From contig DBXF01000013.1 in NCBI GenBank assembly GCA_002309295.1, forward strand, positions 16,276-80,275: DNA of 64,000 nucleotides, in the 5' to 3' direction. Each line of letters starts with the position of its first letter. Positions within the stretch are counted from its first letter, which is position 1. The notes under the pieces were generated by a model. That model saw only the letters and a program-made list of their open reading frames with translations. It was not told the origin of the DNA and did not search any database. The DNA comes from Bacteroidales bacterium UBA1219 (GTDB lineage: Bacteria; Bacteroidota; Bacteroidia; Bacteroidales; P3). A program made the translations under genes and the position numbers. Shown here in pieces: positions 57,359-64,000 of the stretch.

Positions 57359-58120
57359 ATGCAGAAATACAGCGAGACATTGGAAATGCTCAAAAACCAC
57401 CGTTCGGTGAGGAAATACAAAGACCAACCCATAGAACAGGAGTTGCTCGACCAGATACTCGAAGCCGGAATGCGTGGCTCGAACACAGGCAACATGCAGA
57501 TTTACAGCGTTGTAGTAACCCGCAACGCCCAACGGAAGAAAGAACTCGCACAGTTTCATTTCAACCAGCCGATGGTGGCAAACGCCGCCGCGGTAATCAC
57601 CGTGTGTCTCGACATCAACCGCTGGGACAAATGGTGCCTGCAACGCAACGCCGACCCCGCCTACGACAACCTGCTGTGGCTCCTGACCGGCTCGGTGGAC
57701 GCCACCATAGTGTCGCAAAACATCTGCGTGGCCGCTGAGGCTCAGGGACTTGGTATCTGCTACCTCGGCACGGTGCTCTACAACGCCCCCGAAATTGCCG
57801 AATTCCTGAAACTGCCCCGTGGCGTTGTGCCAATCACCACAATAACAATGGGTTATCCCGACGAGACACCTGCCGAATCAGACCGTCTGCCGCTCGATAG
57901 CGTGGTGCATTACGAGGAATATCGCGACTACAGTCCCGCCGACATCGACAAAGCCTTTGCCGAAAAGGAAAACCTGCAGCTCACCAAGGATTTGATAAAA
58001 GAGAACGGCACCGAAAACCTTGCACAGATTTTCACTCAGAAACGCTATACCAAAGCTGACAACATCGCCATTTCGAAAAAACTTTATAAATATCTGAAAG
58101 ACAGCGGATTTTTGAAATAG
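57359..58120 (+). CDS. Nitroreductase family flavoprotein
   Basis: A 253-residue NfsA/Frp-type FMN oxidoreductase. Recognisable are LKNHRSVRKYKDQPIEQE at the N-terminus (flavin phosphate-binding Arg residues), GMRGSNTGNMQIYSVVV, NICVAAEAQGLGICYLGTVLYN and FLKLPRGVVPITTITMGYPDE. It transfers electrons from NAD(P)H to quinones, nitro compounds or flavins; the natural substrate is unknown. It probably belongs to the same transcript as recR. Confidence 0.88.
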   Translation: MQKYSETLEMLKNHRSVRKYKDQPIEQELLDQILEAGMRGSNTGNMQIYSVVVTRNAQRKKELAQFHFNQPMVANAAAVITVCLDINRWDKWCLQRNADPAYDNLLWLLTGSVDATIVSQNICVAAEAQGLGICYLGTVLYNAPEIAEFLKLPRGVVPITTITMGYPDETPAESDRLPLDSVVHYEEYRDYSPADIDKAFAEKENLQLTKDLIKENGTENLAQIFTQKRYTKADNIAISKKLYKYLKDSGFLK

Positions 58121-58200
58121 CAATTCTCTTTGCAGCTTTATTCACATCCGGCTGGGGAAAAAACGAAACGGAAGCAGTCGGAAATATCGGTTTTTTGCAA

Positions 58201-58208
58201 TAACTTTG
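58201..58208 (+). promoter_or_regulatory. -7 box very close to the DivIC/FtsB-like start codon
   Basis: TAACTTTG ends 7 nt before the ATG at 58216. A transcript starting about 5-7 nt after the box would be nearly leaderless. A clear -33 element was not found. Confidence 0.4.
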
Positions 58209-58215
58209 CAAAATT

Positions 58216-58524
58216 ATGACCGAGAACAAAAACCTAAAAAAAACGTTTAAAATACTGAGTAACAAATATGTTATTTGTACTCTTGTTTTCATTTTGTTTT
58301 TTATCATCATCGACAACAACGGTTTCATGACCTACTACAGGCTGCGAAACCAAAACAAAATATTGACCGAACAAAAGGAAAAACTCGAAGAAGACATCCT
58401 CATCGACAGCGTGAACTACGAAAAAATGACTCACGACCCCGCCGAGATAGAACGTTTCGGACGCGAAAACTATTTTATGAAACGGGACAACGAAGAAATT
58501 TTCATTGTAAAACGAGACAAATAG
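58216..58524 (+). CDS. Septum formation initiator family (FtsB/DivIC-like) protein
   Basis: A 102-residue single-pass membrane protein. Residues about 18-36 are a transmembrane helix (YVICTLVFILFFIII). A short coiled coil follows (RLRNQNKILTEQKEKLEED), then the conserved HDPAEIERFGRENYFMKRDNEEIFIV. Such proteins link divisome components during septum synthesis. Length fits the family. The NlpC/P60 gene starts 8 nt later. Confidence 0.87.
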   Translation: MTENKNLKKTFKILSNKYVICTLVFILFFIIIDNNGFMTYYRLRNQNKILTEQKEKLEEDILIDSVNYEKMTHDPAEIERFGRENYFMKRDNEEIFIVKRDK

Positions 58525-58531
58525 CAAAAGC

Positions 58532-59149
58532 ATGAAAAAAGTTTTCAAAACATTTATATACTTAACGTTGTCGGGGACGCTCTTTTTTTCGTGCGGGACA
58601 CTGAAAACCATGTTCACCGCCGACTCGGACTACGACGATTTTTCGTTTGAAGAAAATTTTGACGGACAGAAGACCTACCGGAGAGTACCTTCGAAAAAGA
58701 AAGACCGCAACGTTGTCACCAGTACGGGAAAAAGTGGCAAGATGCCCATCACCTTCACCGACAAGGACAACGCCAAGCTGTACAAAGTGATAGAAAAATG
58801 GTATGGAACCCCCTATAAATACGGCGGTTGCTCGACCTCGGGCATCGACTGTTCCTGCTTTGTAAAAAGTGTTTACAGCGAAGTTTATGGCGTGGAACTC
58901 AACAGAGTAGCGGCCGATATCGTGAAAAACGTGAGCCTGATAGAGAGAAGCCAGTTGCGCGAAGGCGATGTAATTTTCTTTGCAAACAATAAAACTGCCA
59001 TTTCTCACGTTGGTATATATTTGAAAGACGGAATGTTCGCCCACGCCTCCTCGTCGAAGGGGGTTACGATAAGCAAGCTGTCCGAAAAATACTGGGACAC
59101 ACGCTATTACGCGGCAGGCCGCCACAGTAAAGTAACCACAAAATGGTAG
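58532..59149 (+). CDS. NlpC/P60 family lipoprotein (C40 peptidase)
   Basis: A 205-residue lipoprotein: signal MKKVFKTFIYLTLSGTLFFSC with the lipobox Cys at residue 21. A low-complexity linker follows, then a C40 peptidase domain from about residue 90. The nucleophile Cys sits in GIDCSCFVKSVYSEVYG, the general base in ISHVGIYL, and YGGCSTSG precedes them. The enzyme probably cuts D-Glu-diaminopimelate links in peptidoglycan at the outer membrane. It overlaps a small lipoprotein frame by a few codons if the upstream start at 59143 is used. Confidence 0.9.
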   Translation: MKKVFKTFIYLTLSGTLFFSCGTLKTMFTADSDYDDFSFEENFDGQKTYRRVPSKKKDRNVVTSTGKSGKMPITFTDKDNAKLYKVIEKWYGTPYKYGGCSTSGIDCSCFVKSVYSEVYGVELNRVAADIVKNVSLIERSQLREGDVIFFANNKTAISHVGIYLKDGMFAHASSSKGVTISKLSEKYWDTRYYAAGRHSKVTTKW

Positions 59150-59154
59150 AAACG

Positions 59155-59349
59155 ATGAAAAGACAAAACATAAAACGGATAACCGCCATCGCGCTGCTTG
59201 CCGCAATTCTGGCCGGCACAATGATTTCGTGCAAAAGCGACGTGAACATGACCCGCCGCAGAAAATCGCGCTGCAACACCTGCCCCACCTTCAGCTATAC
59301 TCCCAACACACAAAACGATGTCCAAACCTGCGACCTTGCAAGACTATAG
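59155..59349 (+). CDS. Small Cys-rich lipoprotein
   Basis: 64 residues from the ATG at 59155-59157 (five codons longer if an ATG at 59143 is used, but that overlaps the upstream stop). The N-terminal segment MKRQNIKRITAIALLAAILAGTMISC is a lipoprotein signal with Cys near residue 26. The short mature part has two further close cysteines (RKSRCNTCPTF) and a polar tail. Its 3' end overlaps the SprT-like gene by 32 nt. Function unknown, but similar tiny lipoproteins are common in Bacteroidota. Confidence 0.65.
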   Translation: MKRQNIKRITAIALLAAILAGTMISCKSDVNMTRRRKSRCNTCPTFSYTPNTQNDVQTCDLARL

Positions 59350-59971
59350 CGACACCCTTGCACCACACCTGCCGCCAGCAGCACTCCCTTACGTAGCCGA
59401 ATTCCTGTTCAACAACAAAATTTCGCTCGTCCTAAGCCGTCCCCGACGGACCAAGCTCGGCGACTACTCCTTTCCCAATCCGCTGAAAAGGCACGGCCAC
59501 CGTATCAGCGTCAACGCCAACCTCGACCGAAACACCTTCCTTTGGGTGATACTTCACGAAATAGCTCATTACCAAGCATTTGTAGCATTTGGCAAACGGC
59601 TCAAGCCTCACGGCGACGAATTTCAGGCGGCTTTCGCCAAAAATCTGCGTTTCTTCAACGAAAGGCACTGTTTTCCCACTGAAACAGAGGGACTTATCAG
59701 CGTCTTTTATTCCAAACGGCCTCTGCCAAAGAGTTTGGAACGCAAAATAGAGCGCACTTTCCGTGAAATGGCAGGAGAAACGACACAAGACGACGGGGTG
59801 CCGCTCTCGGCGTTGGCCGAAAACAGTTTTTTCTCCATTCGGGGACGCATTTTTAAGAAACTTGAGAAACGTCGCACACGCTGCAAATGCTTATGTCTCA
59901 ACAACAACCGACTATATCTGGTATCGCTCGACGCAAGAGTGCAACCCGTGGCTATTGAAAAAATGAAATAA
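59318..59971 (+). CDS. SprT-like zinc-metalloprotease domain protein
   Basis: A 217-residue protein with the zinc motif HEIAHYQAF (His, Glu, His) near residues 81-89 and a following GDEFQAAFAKNLRF, typical of SprT/Spartan-like domains. The C-terminus has SVFYSKRPLPKSLERKIERTF and a short C-x-C (RCKCLCLNNNRLYLVS). Such proteins are linked to DNA-protein crosslink repair in other organisms; here the role is unproven. It overlaps the small lipoprotein gene, and the ruvX promoter lies across its 3' end. Confidence 0.85.
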   Translation: MSKPATLQDYSDTLAPHLPPAALPYVAEFLFNNKISLVLSRPRRTKLGDYSFPNPLKRHGHRISVNANLDRNTFLWVILHEIAHYQAFVAFGKRLKPHGDEFQAAFAKNLRFFNERHCFPTETEGLISVFYSKRPLPKSLERKIERTFREMAGETTQDDGVPLSALAENSFFSIRGRIFKKLEKRRTRCKCLCLNNNRLYLVSLDARVQPVAIEKMK

Positions 59972-59985
59972 AAATCGTATTTTTG
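59954..59985 (+). promoter_or_regulatory. Promoter of ruvX inside the sprT-like 3' end
   Basis: ATTG (59954-59957), 20 nt, TATTTTTG (59978-59985). The ATG of ruvX at 59998 is only 12 nt after the box. A TTG at 59983, which would lengthen the protein by five residues, lies within the box and is rejected as a start. Confidence 0.6.
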
Positions 59986-59997
59986 CAAAAAAAATCG

Positions 59998-60420
59998 ATG
60001 GCACGAATTTTGGCTATAGACTACGGACAAAAACGCACAGGTATCGCAGTAACCGATGATTTACAGATTATTGCGACACCCTTGACGACTGTTGACACGC
60101 CAAAACTGATGGCTTTTCTTACCGACTATTGCAGCAAAGAAAACGTGGAATGCATTGTCGTGGGCGAGCCGAAACATCTGAACAACACCCCGTCGGAATC
60201 GGCGAAATACATCGAGCCGTTTGTAAAACAGCTGCGCAAAGCCTTTCCCGACAAGGAGATAGCCCGCATCGACGAGCGTTTCACCTCCAAAATTGCCTCG
60301 CAGGCCATCGTAAACTCTGGTTTGCACAAAAAACAACGTCAGAACAAGGCACTTATCGACACCGTGAGCGCCACTCTGATACTTCAATCATATATGGACC
60401 TTAAAAACAACACAAAATGA
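59998..60420 (+). CDS. ruvX: Putative Holliday junction resolvase/pre-rRNA nuclease RuvX (YqgF)
   Basis: A 140-residue RNase H-fold nuclease. The first strand reads MARILAIDYGQKRTGIAVTDD with an Asp near residue 7. Other family elements are VGEPKHLNNT, ERFTSKIA and LIDTVSATLILQSYMD with the final catalytic Asp/Glu region. In bacteria this family matures 16S rRNA ends and is also annotated as a Holliday junction resolvase. Its stop overlaps the def start (ATGA). Confidence 0.9.
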   Translation: MARILAIDYGQKRTGIAVTDDLQIIATPLTTVDTPKLMAFLTDYCSKENVECIVVGEPKHLNNTPSESAKYIEPFVKQLRKAFPDKEIARIDERFTSKIASQAIVNSGLHKKQRQNKALIDTVSATLILQSYMDLKNNTK

Positions 60421-60983
60421 TTTTGCCAATAATAGGACTCGGGCATCCCACCTTAAGAAAAACCGCCCAACCGATTGACGCCGATTATCCTGACCTTCAG
60501 CAGATTATCGACAATATGTTTGAAACCATGTACGCCGCCGACGGCGTGGGCCTTGCCGCCCCGCAGGTGGACCTGCCCATAAGGCTGGTGGTGATGGGCT
60601 ATCGCGAATACGACGAGAAAAAGAAAGAGTACGTCGGCGACCCAATAGAACGCACCATGATAAATCCCGAAATAGTGGAGGCCAAAGGCGAGATGCAATA
60701 CTACAACGAAGGCTGCCTGAGCGTGCCCAACATCCACGAGGACGTGCTGCGTCCCGAGACCGTGGTGGTGAAATACTACGACCGCAATTTCCAACCCCAG
60801 ACCGAGGAGATGACTGCCCTGCTGGCACGCATAGCCCAGCACGAGATAGACCACCTCGACGGAAAAGTGTTTGTGGACCGCCTGTCGCCGCTGAAACGCA
60901 CCCTGCTGAAACGCAAGCTGAACGACATCGTATCCGGCAAAACCCGCACCCACTACCGTATGAAATTCGCAACAAAAAAATAG
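60417..60983 (+). CDS. def: Peptide deformylase
   Basis: A 188-residue metallo-deformylase that removes N-formyl groups from nascent proteins. All three motifs are present: GVGLAAPQVD near residue 42, EGCLSVP near residue 100 with the metal-binding Cys, and QHEIDHLDGKVF near residue 141 with both metal-binding His and the catalytic Glu. Length is normal. The overlap with ruvX by 4 nt implies coupling. Confidence 0.97.
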   Translation: MILPIIGLGHPTLRKTAQPIDADYPDLQQIIDNMFETMYAADGVGLAAPQVDLPIRLVVMGYREYDEKKKEYVGDPIERTMINPEIVEAKGEMQYYNEGCLSVPNIHEDVLRPETVVVKYYDRNFQPQTEEMTALLARIAQHEIDHLDGKVFVDRLSPLKRTLLKRKLNDIVSGKTRTHYRMKFATKK

Positions 60984-60989
60984 AACAAA

Positions 60990-61532
60990 ATGAAGATAAG
61001 AACCATCGTTATAGCACTCGCCGCAGGTGCCATGCTGTTTGCCTGCAGCTCCAAACACAGCCGTCAGGCCGACCTCGACAACATCACACGCTACGAGGAC
61101 AGCATCGACATACAGAACACCATACTCTCCGTAGAGACTGGCAACCGTCTAATCGACTTATACACAACCTTTTCCACCAACCACCCCGACGACAGCCTCG
61201 CACCCATGTATCTGCACCGCGCCGCGCAGGTAGCCGCCAACATACACCGTCCCGACCTCGCACTGCAATACCTCGACACAGTAACTATCAAATACCCTGA
61301 CTACAAGGACGTTGCAGTGTGCGCCTTCTACAAAGGCTTTGTCCTCGAAAACGTGGCCGGCGACCTCGAACACGCACGTATGGCCTATCAGGAGTTTATC
61401 GACAAATACCCCAACGACCCCTTGGCCGACGACGCACGCATAAGCATTGAAAATCTGGGACTTAGCCCCGAAGAACTACTCGAAAAAATCCTTAGCCAGA
61501 ACACCGACGCGGTAATGGCCGAAAACAAATAA
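60990..61532 (+). CDS. TPR-containing lipoprotein
   Basis: A 180-residue lipoprotein: MKIRTIVIALAAGAMLFAC, Cys near residue 19. The mature part is helical with TPR-like pairs (LAPMYLHRAAQVAANIHRPDLALQYLDTV and VAGDLEHARMAYQEFIDKYP), reminiscent of BamD/YfiO-type fragments but shorter. It may be an outer-membrane assembly or scaffold protein; no specific complex can be named. It begins 7 nt after def and ends 10 nt before recN. Confidence 0.82.
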   Translation: MKIRTIVIALAAGAMLFACSSKHSRQADLDNITRYEDSIDIQNTILSVETGNRLIDLYTTFSTNHPDDSLAPMYLHRAAQVAANIHRPDLALQYLDTVTIKYPDYKDVAVCAFYKGFVLENVAGDLEHARMAYQEFIDKYPNDPLADDARISIENLGLSPEELLEKILSQNTDAVMAENK

Positions 61533-61541
61533 CGCACCCCC

Positions 61542-63194
61542 ATGCTCCGACAACTGAGTATAGAAAACTACGCACTTATCCGCTCGTTGCAAATAACTTT
61601 CAACGAGGGATTTACGGCTATCACCGGCGAAACAGGAGCCGGAAAATCCATCATTCTCGGAGCCTTGGGACTTTTGGCAGGACAACGTGCTGACACACAG
61701 GTGCTTTCCGACAAAAACAGGAAATGCGTGATAGAGGCGGTTTTCGGTATCGAAACGCTGGGATTGAAAAAGTTTTTCGACGACAACGACCTTGACTACG
61801 ACGACAACGTGCTGATACGTCGCGAGATACTGCCCACAGCCAAGACAAGGGCATTTATCAACGACACACCCGTTTCGCTGCAGCAGCTGCGCGATTTCGG
61901 AACGAAAGTCCTAGACATCCACTCACAGAACCAGACACTCACGTTGCTCAACGCTGATTTCCAGATGCGTTTTGTGGACACACTTGCTGGAAACGAAAAA
62001 CTTTTGAAAGAGTATTCTGCCCTTTATGGCGAGTATGTGCGGGCCAAAAACGAGCTTTCGCAACTACGTGCCGAGCTACAGCAAAACCGTCGCGACAAGG
62101 ACTACAACCAGTTCCTTTTCGACGAACTCGACAAAGCCCAACTCGCTGAAAACGAGCAAGAAGAGCTGGAACAGGAATTCAACCTGCTCAACCACACCGA
62201 AACCATAAAACAGACCTTCGGCGAGGTGCTCGAAACCGCCGACCGGCAGGACGACGCGGCAATAGCACGGCTTCAGTCGGCCAAAAGCCAGCTTTCCAAG
62301 ATAGTGTCGTACTACCCCGAAGTGGAAGAACTTTACAATAGGCTGGATTCGAGCATAATAGAACTTCGCGACATTTTTTCGGAGATAGAGAGTTTGGACG
62401 AAAACCTTTCCTATTCCCTTGAGCGTCAGCAATATGTATCGCAACGACTCGACACCATCTACAACCTGCAGAGCAAACATTCCGTAAGCACGGTGGCGGA
62501 GCTGTTGGAAATAAAGTCGCAACTCAGCGACAAGTTATTGGCAGTTACCGACTTGGACGAACGGATAAACAAACTGGAAAAACAGATTTCCGAAACCGAA
62601 AGCCGTTTGCGGCAGATGGCCGGAGTACTGTCGGAACGTCGTCATAAGACCTCGCAACAAATTGAGTCCGAGCTGCTTCCCACCCTCGCCGAACTGGGTA
62701 TGAAAGACGCCCAGATAGTGGTGGAACTGACACCGACGGAAAACCTGCTCTCCAACGGCACCGATGCCGTGCGGCTGCTTTTCAACGCCAACCGCGGCGG
62801 CGAGCTGCGCGATGTGGGCAAAGTGATTTCCGGAGGCGAGCTTTCGAGGCTTATGCTCGCACTCAAGTCGCTGATAGTCAAAACGAACCTACTGCCCACC
62901 ATAATTTTCGACGAGATAGACACGGGAGTGTCGGGAACTATAGCGGTGGCTATGGCCAACATAATGCAAAAGATGTCGCAAAACACTCAGGTAGTGGCCA
63001 TTACCCATCTGCCACAGGTGGCGGGCAAAGCCGAAACACAGTTCAAGGTTTACAAGGAGAGCGACGAAGTCTCCACCCAGACCTCGATGCGGCAACTGAC
63101 GGAGGAACAGCGTGTTGAGGAGATAGCCACTATGCTCTCGTCGGAAAAGCTGACAGCCTCGGCAATAGAAACCGCAAAACAACTAATGTCTTGA
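61542..63194 (+). CDS. recN: DNA repair protein RecN
   Basis: A 550-residue SMC-like ATPase that acts early in double-strand-break repair. Walker A is GETGAGKSIILGAL near residue 30. The signature motif is ISGGELSRLMLALKSL near residue 430, Walker B is TIIFDEIDTGVSG and the closing region is VVAITHLPQVA. Between the two halves are long coiled coils (RLDTIYNLQSKHSV and NKLEKQISETESRL). Length is normal. MgtC follows after 4 nt. Confidence 0.95.
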   Translation: MLRQLSIENYALIRSLQITFNEGFTAITGETGAGKSIILGALGLLAGQRADTQVLSDKNRKCVIEAVFGIETLGLKKFFDDNDLDYDDNVLIRREILPTAKTRAFINDTPVSLQQLRDFGTKVLDIHSQNQTLTLLNADFQMRFVDTLAGNEKLLKEYSALYGEYVRAKNELSQLRAELQQNRRDKDYNQFLFDELDKAQLAENEQEELEQEFNLLNHTETIKQTFGEVLETADRQDDAAIARLQSAKSQLSKIVSYYPEVEELYNRLDSSIIELRDIFSEIESLDENLSYSLERQQYVSQRLDTIYNLQSKHSVSTVAELLEIKSQLSDKLLAVTDLDERINKLEKQISETESRLRQMAGVLSERRHKTSQQIESELLPTLAELGMKDAQIVVELTPTENLLSNGTDAVRLLFNANRGGELRDVGKVISGGELSRLMLALKSLIVKTNLLPTIIFDEIDTGVSGTIAVAMANIMQKMSQNTQVVAITHLPQVAGKAETQFKVYKESDEVSTQTSMRQLTEEQRVEEIATMLSSEKLTASAIETAKQLMS

Positions 63195-63198
63195 TATT

Positions 63199-63915
63199 AT
63201 GAACTACGAAATGTATTTACTGCGCCTTGTGCTTGCATTCCTTTTCGGAGCCGGCATAGGCTTGGAACGGCAGATTAGGCAACGCAGCGCCGGACTTACC
63301 ACCAACGCCCTAGTTTCGGTGGGCGCCTGCGTTTTCATACTGCTGTCGGAGATAATGTACGGACATGAGCAGGGCAATATCGACCGCCTGCGTGTTGTGT
63401 CACAGATAGTTACAGGAATAGGATTTTTGGGAGCCGGCGTTATTATGCGCGACGGTTTCAACATACACGGGCTGAACACCGCGGCCACCATCTGGTGCTC
63501 TGCCGCCGTTGGCTCGCTTTGCGGTTTCGGTATGTTTTTCGAAGGCGGGATGGCCGCCGTTGCCATCGTGGGCACACATCTGGCGCTGAAACCCATCACC
63601 GACCGTTTGGACAGGCGTCCCCGCAAATATGTGGAGATGAGAAAGATAGGCGTAAAGGTGGTGGTTATGGGCAATACCTCCGACATTGACGAGATGCGCG
63701 ACGTGCTGCTTTCGTTGGTGGACACCCTCGACAACGCCGAAATACAGAAAACAGAAAAGACACACAATTTGAAAGAGGGTCAGACGACAGTAACTATGGA
63801 GCTGCTCACAAAAGATGTGGAGAAGGCTTTCCGTCTGTTTCAGGACGAACTTTCGGGCAACACTCTGTTTTTGAAAGTCGCCACCGAGGTGCTATCGCAG
63901 CGCGTGGAGCACTGA
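63199..63915 (+). CDS. MgtC/SapB family membrane protein
   Basis: A 238-residue inner-membrane protein. The N-terminal half has several helices with the family motifs FGAGIGLERQIRQRSAGLTTNALVSVGACVF and VTGIGFLGAGVIMRDGFNIHGLNTAATIWCSAAVG. The C-terminal soluble part (from about residue 150) resembles an ACT-like domain. MgtC-type proteins influence ATP synthase and Mg homeostasis; the role here is not fixed. It is close behind recN and convergent with the tRNA-Thr gene. Confidence 0.92.
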   Translation: MNYEMYLLRLVLAFLFGAGIGLERQIRQRSAGLTTNALVSVGACVFILLSEIMYGHEQGNIDRLRVVSQIVTGIGFLGAGVIMRDGFNIHGLNTAATIWCSAAVGSLCGFGMFFEGGMAAVAIVGTHLALKPITDRLDRRPRKYVEMRKIGVKVVVMGNTSDIDEMRDVLLSLVDTLDNAEIQKTEKTHNLKEGQTTVTMELLTKDVEKAFRLFQDELSGNTLFLKVATEVLSQRVEH

Positions 63916-63944
63916 AATTTCAGAAAAATAAACTTTAAAGGAAG

Positions 63945-64000
<56 letters not shown>

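Noticed and set aside
59983..59997. TTG start for ruvX five codons upstream
   Set aside because: It lies in the -7 box TATTTTTG; family members begin at MARILAIDYG.
63912..63923. CTGAAATTTCAG as terminator between MgtC and tRNA-Thr
   Set aside because: It is a 12-bp palindrome with no loop and no U-run; it overlaps the MgtC stop codon and cannot form a normal hairpin.

Overview
The window looks like a chromosomal segment of a Bacteroidota bacterium, most likely a gut-type Bacteroidales. The evidence is promoters of the TTTG-N19/20-TAnnTTTG type, Por-secretion (type IX, T9SS) C-terminal sorting domains on two large secreted proteins, families largely confined to the phylum (DUF2851, TIGR02757, DUF5606, the short CstA form) and A/T-rich leaders without clear Shine-Dalgarno sequences. 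No transposase, integrase, phage gene, rRNA or CRISPR array was seen. The right edge cuts a tRNA-Thr(CGU) gene.

Layout. 1-1517: end of a cyclophilin-type isomerase, then pheS and folB. 1514-9081 (minus): a tight run serS, a 1418-residue T9SS type B protein, TIGR02757 and DUF2851. 9082-11808: a membrane protein, a small secreted protein and a lipoprotein, flanked by repeat-rich spacers. 11809-21421 (minus): an eight-gene operon with a consensus promoter: ACP, fused ketosynthase/chain-length-factor-like protein, DMT/EamA-like membrane protein, LolA-like protein, hotdog dehydratase, family 2 glycosyltransferase, fused MMPL transporter/acyltransferase, and a CrtI-like FAD enzyme. This composition resembles aryl-polyene/dialkylresorcinol-flexirubin lipid-pigment clusters but lacks several of their usual genes. 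21935-28585 (minus): hemW, ligA and a large TPR protein.

28781-33676 (plus) is an accessory-looking stretch: a duplicated 5' end of cstA fused in frame to an unrelated secreted protein, intact cstA, a hairpin-rich intergenic region with its own promoter, an A/T-rich secreted protein and a YD-repeat-like protein. 33754-36912: leuS carrying an insertion of about 108 residues with a PD-(D/E)XK-nuclease-like motif. 36987-39272 (minus): a surface-polysaccharide gene pair. 39465-44218 (minus): a T9SS transglutaminase-like protein, tig and a lipoprotein. 44426-63915 (plus): ExbB/ExbD/TonB-type genes, truA, WbqC, DUF1287, a phosphohexomutase, aroE, Nif3 with its zinc-ribbon partner, hutH, recR, a nitroreductase, a DivIC/FtsB-like protein, an NlpC/P60 hydrolase, SprT-like, ruvX, def, a TPR lipoprotein, recN and MgtC.

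The three observations most worth a second look are the unusual fatty-acid-synthase-like cluster with fused ketosynthase and fused transporter/acyltransferase, the nuclease-like insertion inside leucyl-tRNA synthetase, and the chimeric cstA fragment with the competing hairpins found after intact cstA. All assignments come from reading the sequence; no database search was run.
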